A DNA stretch of 64,000 nt from CAVVFX01 sp963747535 (lineage in GTDB: Bacteria; Acidobacteriota; Terriglobia; Bryobacterales; Bryobacteraceae), in the NCBI GenBank assembly GCA_963747535.1, contig CAVVFX010000002.1:682001-746000 (forward strand), given 5' to 3'. Position 1 is the first letter of the stretch, and every line of letters starts with the position of its first letter. Shown here piece by piece: positions 43,213 to 51,733 of the stretch. The notes beneath the pieces were generated by a model. It did not search any database, was not told the DNA's origin, and saw only the letters and a list, made by a program, of their open reading frames with translations. A program made the position numbers and the translations under genes.

Positions 43213-44487
43213 CTATCGGGCTCCTTGTAGATAGGTGACCACTTTTTCCGTTATATCGCTTTCTGCAGCTTCTGTAAAAGGCGAGGTGTTCGGCTCGTAC
43301 CCACCTTCTGAAATGGCCTGCGCCGTCGGAAAGTATCCGAACCAGCCGTTGGTGTAGCCGAAGTAAAGCGTGTGGGTGAAGGGCGACAGGTTTCTCACGT
43401 GGATCGCGATCTCGCAGAACAGCTCGACCGGCGCAGACCAGATGATAGTGTCGTTGATCTGCAGGAAACGGACCGGCAGCTTGACTAACTTGCGACCGGC
43501 GCTGTCGACGCGTCCGTAGTTCGCGAGCTCCGGCGGCCACTCGAGACCGCTCCGCAGCAAAGTTTCCACGGTGGTCTCCTCCGCGTGCAGCGTTACGTCG
43601 TCGGTGCCCTTGGGAATCGCTCTGTTGGCCTGCAGAATCCTGTCGCCGAGCAGGACGCGGAACTGGTTCAGGTGGCCCGCGCCGGGGGTCGCGTAGACGC
43701 TGTAGATGGGTGCGAGATTGCCGGCTGCGCCATTAATGAACAGGACCGTGGCACCGAGTTTCTGTTCCAGATACGCTGCCACGATGCCGGGCGCATCCCC
43801 GCTGATGAGCTTGTTATCGCCGCTGAGAACCGTCCCGTGGATCGCGTAATTGGCAATCAGGGCCAGCAGCGAGCCGTCGGGCCGTTCGATACGGATCAGC
43901 CCGATTTGCCGGTCGGCCGGCCCATCGGGATTGAGTCCCAACGTTACCTTGCCGTCGACATCCTTCGCGCGGCGATTGATGTTCGCCAGCGACATCCCCA
44001 AACCGATCTGGAGCCGCGCCGGCTCGAGCCTGGCACGCGCGTCCTGGACGGCTTTGATGAGCGACGAAGTTACCTGTTGCGTATAGTCGCGATCCCACTC
44101 GTGGTTGAAGCGGTTCGCCAGAAACACCTTCGACATGGCCGGCGGACCTAGTTCGGGCGCCGAGTGCGTATGAGTCACGGACCACCAGAACTGCTTTCGC
44201 GGAATGCCGGTGGTGCGCTGTAGTTCGGCAGCCACTTCGTCGTAGAGGCCAGGTGAGAAGAGGCAGATGTCGCTCACCGCCAGAACGAACTGCGTGTGTC
44301 CGTCGTCAATCGCGATGACTCGCGTGTAGAGCGGATCATGCACACCGGTCGACTGACGTGGACCGTAACCCAAGAGCCATTGGGGCGTCTTGGGTGTGAT
44401 GTCGACGGTGACGGCCGCCGCGCGGAATCCCGCGGCATATAAGGGCGCAGTCAGGAAGATTGCCAGCAGAGCTTTCTTAAATCTCAT
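43213..44487 (-). CDS. neutral/alkaline ceramidase-like secreted protein
   Basis: The 424-residue protein has a signal peptide (MRFKKALLAIFLTAPLYAAG) and the neutral ceramidase N-terminal domain. Features are AVTVDITPKTPQWLLGYGPR, FVLAVSDICLFS, the metal-binding SVTHTHSAPELGP, NYAIHGTVLSGDNKLISGDA and FINGAAGNLAPIY. True ceramidases are longer and have a C-terminal domain. This shorter form is widespread in acidobacteria and planctomycetes, and its substrate is not known. It is the first gene of a three-gene set with DUF1549/DUF1553 and DUF1501, two bases before the next start codon. Confidence 0.88.
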   Translation of the reverse strand: MRFKKALLAIFLTAPLYAAGFRAAAVTVDITPKTPQWLLGYGPRQSTGVHDPLYTRVIAIDDGHTQFVLAVSDICLFSPGLYDEVAAELQRTTGIPRKQFWWSVTHTHSAPELGPPAMSKVFLANRFNHEWDRDYTQQVTSSLIKAVQDARARLEPARLQIGLGMSLANINRRAKDVDGKVTLGLNPDGPADRQIGLIRIERPDGSLLALIANYAIHGTVLSGDNKLISGDAPGIVAAYLEQKLGATVLFINGAAGNLAPIYSVYATPGAGHLNQFRVLLGDRILQANRAIPKGTDDVTLHAEETTVETLLRSGLEWPPELANYGRVDSAGRKLVKLPVRFLQINDTIIWSAPVELFCEIAIHVRNLSPFTHTLYFGYTNGWFGYFPTAQAISEGGYEPNTSPFTEAAESDITEKVVTYLQGAR

Positions 44488-44780
44488 GGCGCGTGCTCTT
44501 TATTGTATCCGCTCGATGCATTTGTGGACGGAGCGCGAAAAAGGGGCAGGGTCGTCCGAAGCCCGCAGCCCAAGCCTCTAGGCCCGCGGGCGTAGTCCAG
44601 AAGGAGGTGCAGCGCGCCCACAATACCAGGCGATATGGGAGCATTCAAAACTCCCCGATGGAGCAAGCGGCTGACCAAATCGATTCGATCTTCCGCAGAG
44701 CAGATCGCCGAGAGCACAAATCAGCGGCCGTGCGCAGCTTCAACCCGCGCTCGGTGATTGCGCCGAAAGGCGGTGCGGGT
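44488..44780. other. spacer between proS and the ceramidase-like gene
   Basis: About 290 bases. No gene, tRNA or palindromic repeat was recognised. It must contain the promoter of the ceramidase-like operon; no clear hexamers stand out. Confidence 0.4.
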
Positions 44781-46223
44781 CTAATACGACTTGGCGACCA
44801 CTACGCGGCGGTCGACGGTTTCGCCGGTGACGATGCATTTGCCCGGACCATCGTACTCGTCGACCAACGGGATACAGCGCACCGTAGCCTTGAACTCTTT
44901 CATTCGCGCATCGCAGGCAGGATCGTCCTTTACGTGCGCCATGACGAATTTTCCGCCGCCCTTCTCCGCAGTCACGTCGCGCAGGATCTCCTCAACTTCC
45001 TCGATGGAGTTTGCCAGCACGGTATTGTCTTTGAGACGCTGTCTGGCCGCGTTGTATTGCGACGTCTGCATTGCGTCGAGCGTGGACGCGAGTTTGGATG
45101 CCAGCTCGGTTTGAGGAATGGGCTCCTTCGCGCCGGTGTCGCGCCGCTTGAGCACGATCTTGCCGGACGCCAGGTCGCGCGGCCCAAGCTCCAATACCGT
45201 CGGCACCCCGCGCCGTTCCCAGTAGAAGAACTTCGCGCCCGGCGATTGGCCTTCACGAAGGTCGACTTTTGCGCCGACGTCTCTGGCGATGCGCTCGGCC
45301 GCTTCCAGTACGGCCGCCCGCTCGTCGTCCTTTCGATAGATCGGCACCAGCACCGTCTTGACCGGCGCGAGTTTGGGCGGCAGCACAAGACCCTTATCGT
45401 CGGAATGGCTCATGATGAGTCCTCCGATCAGCCGCGTACTGACGCCCCAGCTGGTTTGCCATACGTAGTCGAGTTTGCCTTCTTTGCTTTGGAACTGAAC
45501 ATCGAATGCCTTACCGAAGTTCTGCCCCAGGTCGTGGCTCGTACCGGCCTGCAACGCGAGACCGTTCTGCATCATGGCTTCGATCGAATAGCTCTTCAGT
45601 GCCCCGGCGAACTTTTCGGACTGCGTCTTCACGCCTTTAATTACCGGCATCGCCATCACGGTTTCCGCGACGTCCGCGTAGACGTCCAGCATGCGCAGCA
45701 CTTCTTCGAGCGCTTCCGGGTGGTTGGAATGCGCGGTGTGGCCCTCCTGCCAGAGGAACTCGGTAGTGCGCAGGAACATGCGCGTACGCAGTTCCCAGCG
45801 GATGATGTTGGCCCACTGGTTCATCAGAATCGGAAGATCGCGATAACTCTGGATCCACTTCGCGAAGAAGTGGCCGATGATGGTCTCCGAGGTCGGGCGG
45901 ATGACGTACGGCTCTTCGAGTTTCTTACCACCCGCGATGGTGACCACCGCGAGTTCCGGCGCGAAGCCTTCCACATGTTCGGCTTCCTTCTGCAGAAAGC
46001 TCTGCGGGATGAGCAGGGGAAAATAAACGTTCTGGTGACCGGTAGCTTTGAAGCGCGTGTCGAGTTCGCGCTGCAGGACCTCCCAAACGGCATAACCGTT
46101 GGGTTTGATGACCATGCAGCCTTTGACGATCTCGGCAGGTTCCGCCATGTCGCCCTGCAATACGACGTCTTGATACCACGCGGCAAAATCCTGGGCGCGT
46201 GGAGTGATCGGTGATTCAGCCAT
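44781..46223 (-). CDS. proS: prolyl-tRNA synthetase, archaeal/eukaryal-like (type 3)
   Basis: ProRS charges tRNA-Pro. From ATG 46223 the product is 480 residues. It begins ITPRAQDFAAWYQDVVLQGD and holds the class II motifs (GYAVWEVLQRELDTRFK; RWELRTRMFLRTTEFLWQEGHTAH; SWGVSTRLIGGLIMSHSDD), an anticodon-binding domain and a C-terminal zinc-type domain ending in Tyr. The absence of the INS editing domain and this C-terminus mark the short archaeal/eukaryal-like form, which is common in acidobacteria. A GTG at 46253 would add ten residues. Confidence 0.95.
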   Translation of the reverse strand: MAESPITPRAQDFAAWYQDVVLQGDMAEPAEIVKGCMVIKPNGYAVWEVLQRELDTRFKATGHQNVYFPLLIPQSFLQKEAEHVEGFAPELAVVTIAGGKKLEEPYVIRPTSETIIGHFFAKWIQSYRDLPILMNQWANIIRWELRTRMFLRTTEFLWQEGHTAHSNHPEALEEVLRMLDVYADVAETVMAMPVIKGVKTQSEKFAGALKSYSIEAMMQNGLALQAGTSHDLGQNFGKAFDVQFQSKEGKLDYVWQTSWGVSTRLIGGLIMSHSDDKGLVLPPKLAPVKTVLVPIYRKDDERAAVLEAAERIARDVGAKVDLREGQSPGAKFFYWERRGVPTVLELGPRDLASGKIVLKRRDTGAKEPIPQTELASKLASTLDAMQTSQYNAARQRLKDNTVLANSIEEVEEILRDVTAEKGGGKFVMAHVKDDPACDARMKEFKATVRCIPLVDEYDGPGKCIVTGETVDRRVVVAKSY

Positions 46224-46316
46224 AATTGGGTGCTTTTGTTTAGAGTACGACACCTGCTGTCCCTCACCCGGCTGAAGGAGGCGATCTGATACGCTGGATT
46301 TGAACTCTTTCTCTCC

Positions 46317-47864
46317 ATGCTCACCCGACGTACCTTACTCTTCGTGTCGCTGGTCGTTTCCGGCGCCGCTCTTACCTCTGGACTTTTTGCTCAGGCGCCG
46401 ACGCGACCCAAGCTGGTGCTGGCCATCGTGGTCGACCAGTACCGTTACGACTACATGACCAGATTCCGCGCGGATTTTACCGGCGGATTCAAGACTTTAT
46501 TGACTCACGGCGCGGTATTTACCAACGCGCGATATGTCCACGTTCCAACAGTTACGGCAATTGGCCATAGTACGTTTCTCTCGGGCGCCACGCCGGCGAT
46601 GAGCGGTATCGTCGGCAATGAATGGTGGGATCGCGCATCGGCGAAGAAGGTTACCAGCGTCACGGATGACCAGGTAAAGCTGCTGGGCGGTTCGGAAGCG
46701 CCCACGGGCTCTTCACCGCGGCGCATGCTGGTCAGCACGCTGGGAGACGAGATGCGGATCGTGGATAGCCGGAGCAAAGTGATCGGCGTCTCGCTCAAGG
46801 ATCGCGCGGCAATTCTGCCGGCCGGACACATGGCCAACGGCGCCTATTGGTTCGATGGCGGCACCGGTGGTTTCGCCAGCAGCACCTACTACTTCCCCGA
46901 CTTGCCGGCGTGGGTGAAGGACTACAACGCAACCCATCCGGCAGACAAGTACGCCGGAACTACGTGGGGCGGGAAGACGCTCGCAGCCAAGGCGGGCGCG
47001 GCATTCTACAAGAGTCTCCCGGCTAGTCCCTGGGGCAACGAGCTGATCGAAAACTTCGCCGAACTCGCGGTCGCGTCCGAACAGATGGGCATGTCGGGGT
47101 CGACCGACCTGTTGGCCGTCAGTTTCTCATCGAACGACTACGTGGGTCACGACGTGGGCCCGGACGATCCCAAGGTCCGCGACATGGCCGACCGCACCGA
47201 CGTGCTGCTGGGCAAACTGTTCGCGTTCATCGATAAACGTTTGGGAATGCAAAATGTCGTGGTGGTGCTGACCGCCGATCATGGAGTTGCGCCTCTGGTG
47301 GAAGTCGACGTGGAGCATCGTATGCCGGGAGGGCGGCTGATCGATGAGCCAACGCAGGCAGTTGAAGCGGCACTGAACAAGAAATACGGCGAGGCCAAAT
47401 GGGTGGCGAGCACCAATGAGTATTTAATCTATCTGGACTGGTCCGTAATCGACAAGCGGAAGTTGAGCCGGACAGAAGTGGGGGAAACAGCCGCGGAAGC
47501 CCTACGGGCAGCACCCCACGTCTTCCGGGCCTACACGCGCGACGAATTGCTGCGGGGCGAGATCCAGCATGACTTGGTCGGCGAACTGGTAACCAATGGC
47601 TTCTTCGAGCAGCGCGCTCCTGACTTGATATACGTGCCCGACCCCTATTGGATGAGTGCGACCAAGACAACCGGTACCGGACACGGTACACCCTTCGGTT
47701 ACGATACCCATGTTCCCGTCATCTTCATGGGTCCTGGAATCAAGCCCGGAGTTTATAACGGGCAGATCAAGCCCAACGACATTGCTCCGACGCTGGCGAC
47801 ACTGCTGGGCGTGGAGACGCCGAGCGGATCGATTGGACGGTGCCTCAGCGAGATTCTGAAGTAG
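46317..47864 (+). CDS. secreted alkaline-phosphatase-superfamily enzyme (PafA-like)
   Basis: The 515-residue protein has a signal peptide (MLTRRTLLFVSLVVSGAALT) and a type I phosphodiesterase/alkaline phosphatase domain. The metal and nucleophile residues are visible: Asp in VLAIVVDQYRYDY, the probable Thr nucleophile in YVHVPTVTAIGHS, FSSNDYVGHDVGPD, VLTADHGVAPL and TTGTGHGTPFGYDTHVPVIF. The arrangement resembles PafA-type phosphomonoesterases. It would release phosphate in the periplasm. The 3' end overlaps the convergent 3D-domain gene by 20 bases. Confidence 0.9.
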   Translation: MLTRRTLLFVSLVVSGAALTSGLFAQAPTRPKLVLAIVVDQYRYDYMTRFRADFTGGFKTLLTHGAVFTNARYVHVPTVTAIGHSTFLSGATPAMSGIVGNEWWDRASAKKVTSVTDDQVKLLGGSEAPTGSSPRRMLVSTLGDEMRIVDSRSKVIGVSLKDRAAILPAGHMANGAYWFDGGTGGFASSTYYFPDLPAWVKDYNATHPADKYAGTTWGGKTLAAKAGAAFYKSLPASPWGNELIENFAELAVASEQMGMSGSTDLLAVSFSSNDYVGHDVGPDDPKVRDMADRTDVLLGKLFAFIDKRLGMQNVVVVLTADHGVAPLVEVDVEHRMPGGRLIDEPTQAVEAALNKKYGEAKWVASTNEYLIYLDWSVIDKRKLSRTEVGETAAEALRAAPHVFRAYTRDELLRGEIQHDLVGELVTNGFFEQRAPDLIYVPDPYWMSATKTTGTGHGTPFGYDTHVPVIFMGPGIKPGVYNGQIKPNDIAPTLATLLGVETPSGSIGRCLSEILK

Positions 47865-48303
47865 CCGGCGGCACCTGGGCCTTTTCCGCGGGCGCAAGCT
47901 GGGATTTTGGAACCTTGGCAGAGGTCTGCGGTTGATTCTTGACGTTATCACCGATGGTGAGGATTTCGACGCGCACTTGCTTTTTGCCGAAGGCTTTGGC
48001 CGCCGCCGGGTCGGGAATAAAAAGGTCGATAGTGCGTCCGGCGACTTTATTTCCGGTATCGGTTACAGTGTAGTCGCCCGAGTATGCGCCGGCGCCTGAC
48101 ACGCGAACTTTCGAACCGAGCGGAATCACGGTGGGGTCCGCCGCCGCAGTTCCGGGTTTCGTGACGTTGCCTTTGACCGTTAAACCAGTTGCTGAAAAGG
48201 CCGTAGCGGTAAAATTCATTGGTCCCGACGAATGCGGCTGCCACGCGATTCCAAGCGGCAGAATCAAGATTGCCAACCAGTAGAAGAGAGCGACTCGTAA
48301 CAT
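47845..48303 (-). CDS. 3D-domain protein (double-psi barrel, MltA/Rpf-like)
   Basis: The 152-residue protein has an N-terminal signal or anchor (VALFYWLAILILPLGIAW) and one 3D domain named for its aspartates: FTATAFSATGLTVKGN, VIPLGSKVRVSGAGAYSG, TVTDTGNKVAGRTIDLFIP. The domain is shared with lytic transglycosylase MltA and Rpf2-like proteins and is linked to cell-wall remodelling. The C-terminal 30 residues are Pro/Ala/Lys-rich. It overlaps the phosphatase gene convergently and follows a membrane-protein gene on the same strand. Confidence 0.85.
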   Translation of the reverse strand: MLRVALFYWLAILILPLGIAWQPHSSGPMNFTATAFSATGLTVKGNVTKPGTAAADPTVIPLGSKVRVSGAGAYSGDYTVTDTGNKVAGRTIDLFIPDPAAAKAFGKKQVRVEILTIGDNVKNQPQTSAKVPKSQLAPAEKAQVPPATSESR

Positions 48304-48334
48304 GACCGGTACGAGTACACGCTGCGGGCCGATG

Positions 48335-48919
48335 TCATTTTCGAGACATTGCGTCGGGACGCGGCTTCCAGAGTCCTAGCGCGTTTTTGGCCAAGGCATG
48401 CAGGAAGGGGCGGCCGTAGAGTCCGGACGACAACAACCCACCGAACAGGAACACCGCATGAACGCTCTCGCGGCCCTGCTGTTCCCAATAGACGTCACGA
48501 AGGTTGAGCCACAACGCGAACTCATCGAGAGTGAGGGCGGCGCCGACGCCATAGAGAATCGTCAACATTATGCCCGCGGTGCGGGATGTCCCGCCCATCC
48601 CGGTGCCGACTTGCAGCAGCCAGCCGTAGCCTACGCCCAGCAAGAGAAGGATTCCCCACACGAGGTGGTGAATGTGCAGGTCGCCATGCGAGACATTGTG
48701 GAACGGTCCGATCCCGTTGCGGATTGCGTGAGTGATGATGCGGACGATAACGAAGGCGATGAAGAACGAAAACGACGCAATGAATAGCCGCTCGCGACGC
48801 GTCTCGCCGAGGTGCTCGTGGTAGATCTCCTTAAGCCGTCCGTTGCGGATGGCGGCAAAAAGAAACCATAAGATGATCGCGAGAAGGACTTTGGCAGGCC
48901 ACGAGTTGATAAATCGCAT
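48335..48919 (-). CDS. integral membrane protein with HIHH motif
   Basis: From ATG 48919 the product is 194 residues with about five hydrophobic segments: PAKVLLAIILWFLFAAI, LFIASFSFFIAFVIVRIITH, LVWGILLLLGVGYGWLLQ, AGIMLTILYGVGAALTLDEF and AVFLFGGLLSSGLYGRP. A conserved-looking motif SHGDLHIHHLVWG follows the second segment and could bind metal. I do not recognise a named family. The frame is open upstream to 49162, but that part is only translated repeat sequence. Confidence 0.7.
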   Translation of the reverse strand: MRFINSWPAKVLLAIILWFLFAAIRNGRLKEIYHEHLGETRRERLFIASFSFFIAFVIVRIITHAIRNGIGPFHNVSHGDLHIHHLVWGILLLLGVGYGWLLQVGTGMGGTSRTAGIMLTILYGVGAALTLDEFALWLNLRDVYWEQQGRESVHAVFLFGGLLSSGLYGRPFLHALAKNALGLWKPRPDAMSRK

Positions 48920-49015
48920 GAGACCGATATTGTACGCCAGGGATAAAAAGGCACAGGAGCCAGAGGACGCCTCGGTCTGTACTATCTCCGCAGGGAGACG
49001 CCTGCTGCGCAGACT

Positions 49016-49097
49016 GGAAGACCACGAAAAACGATGGTCTGCCCCACGGGTAGGGCTGCTGGGCGGACTGGCGGACCACAAATTACGATGGTGTGCC
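49016..49097. repeat. two palindromic repeat copies (8 and 9) upstream of pckG
   Basis: Copy 8 (49016-49043) has a degraded left arm (GGAAGACCA) and an intact right arm (TGGTCTGCC). Copy 9 (49070-49097) is more diverged: GGCGGACCA and TGGTGTGCC. They lie between the divergent membrane-protein and pckG genes, where promoters must also be. Confidence 0.75.
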
Positions 49098-49132
49098 GTA
49101 CGGAAGCTGCGATAATAATAGAATTTCCAATT

Positions 49133-50965
49133 ATGACGATACATGATCCAGTGACTACACATTCAGCAGTGCCTCTCAGCGAGAACACGCATCTTCTCCG
49201 ATGGGTTGAGAAGGTTGCACGTCTGACCAAGCCCGCTGCGATCCATTGGGTGGACGGCTCGCAGGAAGAGTACGACTTACTCTGCACGCAGATGTGCCAG
49301 ACCGGGACGCTCATCAAACTCAACCCGGAGCTATGGCCGGGGTGCTTTTATGCGCGTTCCAACGTGAACGACGTCGCTCGAGTGGAGGACCGCACGTTCA
49401 TCTGCTCGCAAGCGCGCGATAACGCGGGCCCGACCAATAACTGGGTCGATCCGTTTGAGATGCGGCGCACACTCAAGGTCCTGTTCAACGGCTCGATGCA
49501 CGGCCGGACCATGTATGTACTGCCGTTCAGCATGGGGCCGGTGGGTTCGCCGATGGCCCGCGTCGGCGTCCAGCTTACCGATTCGCCCTACGTGGTAGTG
49601 AGCATGCGCATCATGGCTCGCATCGGCATACCGGTGTTTCAGGAGATCGACAAGGGGAAGCGCGTGGTGCCATGCGTACACAGCGTCGGCGCGCCACTGG
49701 CGCCGGGTGAGGCTGACGTGGCGTGGCCGTGCAACAAGGAAAAGTACATCGTTCATTTTCCGGAGACGCGGGAGATCTGGTCGTACGGATCGGGCTACGG
49801 CGGCAATGCGCTGCTCGGCAAGAAATGCTTCGCGCTGCGCATCGCTTCCAATATCGCTAGGGACGAAGGCTGGCTGGCGGAGCACATGCTGATCGTCGGA
49901 TTGGAAGATCCGCATGGCGAGAAGACGTACGTCACGGCGGCGTTCCCCAGTGCGTGTGGCAAGACTAACCTGGCCATGCTGATCCCACCGGAATCATTCG
50001 AAGGCTGGAAGGTGTGGACGGTGGGCGACGACATTGCCTGGATCCGCCCGGATCAACATGGACAGCTTCGCGCCATCAATCCAGAAGCCGGATTCTTCGG
50101 CGTGGCGCCCGGAACATCCTGGAAGACCAATGCGAACGCGATGGCGACGCTATCGAAGAACAGCATCTTCACCAATACCGCGCTGACGCCCGATGGAGGC
50201 GTGTGGTGGGAGGGCATGACGGACGAACCGCCAGCCGAGTGCCTGGACTGGCGGGGCCAACATTGGACTCCGCAAATCGGCCGGGAGACGGGCGCGAAGG
50301 CGGCGCATCCCAATGCACGGTTTACCGCCCCGGCGTCGCAATGCCCGACGATCGATCCGTCCTGGGAGGATCCGGAGGGGGTGCCGATTGCAGCGATGAT
50401 CTTCGGCGGCCGGCGCGCGACGACTATGCCGCTGGTTTACCAGGCGTTCAACTGGACGTCCGGGGTGTACGTGGGGGCGACCATGGGGTCCGAGACCACG
50501 GCTGCGGCGGCGGGCGCGGTGGGAAAGGTGCGGCGCGATCCGATGGCGATGCTGCCGTTTTGCGGTTATCACATGGGTGATTACTTCCGGCATTGGATCA
50601 AGATGCAACGGTCGCTGAGCATCACGCCGCGCCTGTTCCATGTGAACTGGTTCCGCAAGGATGCGAATGGCAAGTTCCTATGGCCCGGTTTCAGCGAGAA
50701 TATGCGGGTGTTGAAGTGGATTGTAGACCGTGCGCACGGCCGCGCGCTGGCGCGGGAAACACCGATCGGCTGGATGCCGCGATTCGAAGATATCGAGTGG
50801 AGCGGTATGCCGTTTCCGCGCGAGAATTTCGAAGAACTGCAGGCTTTCGACCGGAAGGCGTGGCGCAGCGAGGTGATCGACCACGAGGAGATGATGCTCG
50901 ATCTGCACGACCATTTACCACCGGAGATGATCTATGAGCGCGAGCTGCTGATCTGCCGGCTGTGA
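49133..50965 (+). CDS. pckG: phosphoenolpyruvate carboxykinase (GTP)
   Basis: PckG converts oxaloacetate and GTP to PEP, GDP and CO2 in gluconeogenesis. From ATG 49133 it is 610 residues, the usual size for the GTP enzyme. Seen are YGGNALLGKKCFALRIAS, the active-site P-loop FPSACGKTNLAML (reactive Cys275, Lys277), VGDDIAWIRPD, NTALTPDGGVWWEG and FGGRRATTMPLVYQ. The in-frame extension back to 49034 translates a repeat and is not protein-like. Confidence 0.97.
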   Translation: MTIHDPVTTHSAVPLSENTHLLRWVEKVARLTKPAAIHWVDGSQEEYDLLCTQMCQTGTLIKLNPELWPGCFYARSNVNDVARVEDRTFICSQARDNAGPTNNWVDPFEMRRTLKVLFNGSMHGRTMYVLPFSMGPVGSPMARVGVQLTDSPYVVVSMRIMARIGIPVFQEIDKGKRVVPCVHSVGAPLAPGEADVAWPCNKEKYIVHFPETREIWSYGSGYGGNALLGKKCFALRIASNIARDEGWLAEHMLIVGLEDPHGEKTYVTAAFPSACGKTNLAMLIPPESFEGWKVWTVGDDIAWIRPDQHGQLRAINPEAGFFGVAPGTSWKTNANAMATLSKNSIFTNTALTPDGGVWWEGMTDEPPAECLDWRGQHWTPQIGRETGAKAAHPNARFTAPASQCPTIDPSWEDPEGVPIAAMIFGGRRATTMPLVYQAFNWTSGVYVGATMGSETTAAAAGAVGKVRRDPMAMLPFCGYHMGDYFRHWIKMQRSLSITPRLFHVNWFRKDANGKFLWPGFSENMRVLKWIVDRAHGRALARETPIGWMPRFEDIEWSGMPFPRENFEELQAFDRKAWRSEVIDHEEMMLDLHDHLPPEMIYERELLICRL

Positions 50966-50974
50966 AACACTGGG

Positions 50975-51005
50975 CCACGAATGAACACGAATTAACACGA
51001 ATAAG
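50975..51005. repeat. CCACGAATGAACACGAAT-type repeat, single arm
   Basis: The unit ACACGAAT recurs with TGA or TTA spacing after an initial CCACGAATGA, ending AATAAG. It is the same as the arms at 54320 and 55481 but has no inverted partner. It lies between pckG and the next, convergent gene. Confidence 0.8.
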
Positions 51006-51016
51006 AAAAACAATGA

Positions 51017-51691
51017 TTAGTGCTGGAGGTCGACGGATATGCAACTGTCCGGCGTCAGGTGAACTTCCTGCGGAGCGCGTCCTGTTACGGAAAGGTTCCA
51101 GTCGGCTGGAGGCAGACCGTCAAAGGTGAACTTGCCAGCACCGTCGGTGATGGCGTAGCGGATGTCGATGCCGGATTTCGCCTGGATGTTCAAGCCCTCG
51201 CTGCCGGCCGTTCCGGAGATGCGGGTCCCCCGGCCGGGTCCTTGCAGCGCCGCGGTCAGATAAGTGAGATCGGCGGCTGCGTTGGCAACGAGGACGGTGC
51301 CCAGGCACGCGTTGCTTTCGGTACGGCCGTTATCCTTATTGACCCGGGCATAGATCAGGTACATCTGGTTGGCTTCGATGGTAAGCGGGCAGTCGCTCGG
51401 CGTCATCCAGATTTCCACGATGTCCTGCCGCTTGCCTTTGTACCACTCACGCACCAGAAAGCGTACGCGTTTGCTCTTCTCCGACCGCTTGTGGATCGGT
51501 GACTTGTGGGTGTCGAGCATACTCATCCAGGCGTCTTCGGCAGACCCTGTAAAAATGATGTCGCTGTGCTGGTAACGATCGCAAACCGTCGAGGTTTCAC
51601 GTGGAGTTTTTACGGTCGGAGTGGGGGGAGACTTGGCGAGACTCACCATTGATAGCAGGAGCAATACAGTTCCAAAGCGCGCGAATAGCAT
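51017..51691 (-). CDS. secreted protein with TIMP-like domain and a regulatory beta-sandwich
   Basis: From ATG 51691 the product is 224 residues with a signal peptide (MLFARFGTVLLLLSMVSLA). The N-terminal half resembles the TIMP/netrin-like OB fold: CDRYQHSDIIFTGSAEDAW, RVRFLVREWYKGKRQDIVEI, SDCPLTIEANQMYLIYARV and a second cysteine in NACLGTV. The C-terminal 60 residues (IRYAITDGAGKFTFDGLPPA) look like a carboxypeptidase-regulatory beta-sandwich. The function is unknown. Similar proteins are numerous in acidobacteria. Confidence 0.7.
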   Translation of the reverse strand: MLFARFGTVLLLLSMVSLAKSPPTPTVKTPRETSTVCDRYQHSDIIFTGSAEDAWMSMLDTHKSPIHKRSEKSKRVRFLVREWYKGKRQDIVEIWMTPSDCPLTIEANQMYLIYARVNKDNGRTESNACLGTVLVANAAADLTYLTAALQGPGRGTRISGTAGSEGLNIQAKSGIDIRYAITDGAGKFTFDGLPPADWNLSVTGRAPQEVHLTPDSCISVDLQH

Positions 51692-51733
51692 AAGCCTCCA
51701 AAGTAGCATGCCGCCGTGCTATAGTGTCCGGAC

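Noticed and set aside
44493..46214. 573-codon plus-strand frame opposite proS
   Set aside because: The minus strand encodes an unmistakable prolyl-tRNA synthetase; the plus frame has no domain.
49034..49132. N-terminal extension of pckG in the open frame
   Set aside because: It translates palindromic repeat copies; PckG homology begins just after ATG 49133.
48920..49162. N-terminal extension of the HIHH membrane protein
   Set aside because: The extension is translated repeat sequence (copies 8 and 9), and a better start lies at 48919.
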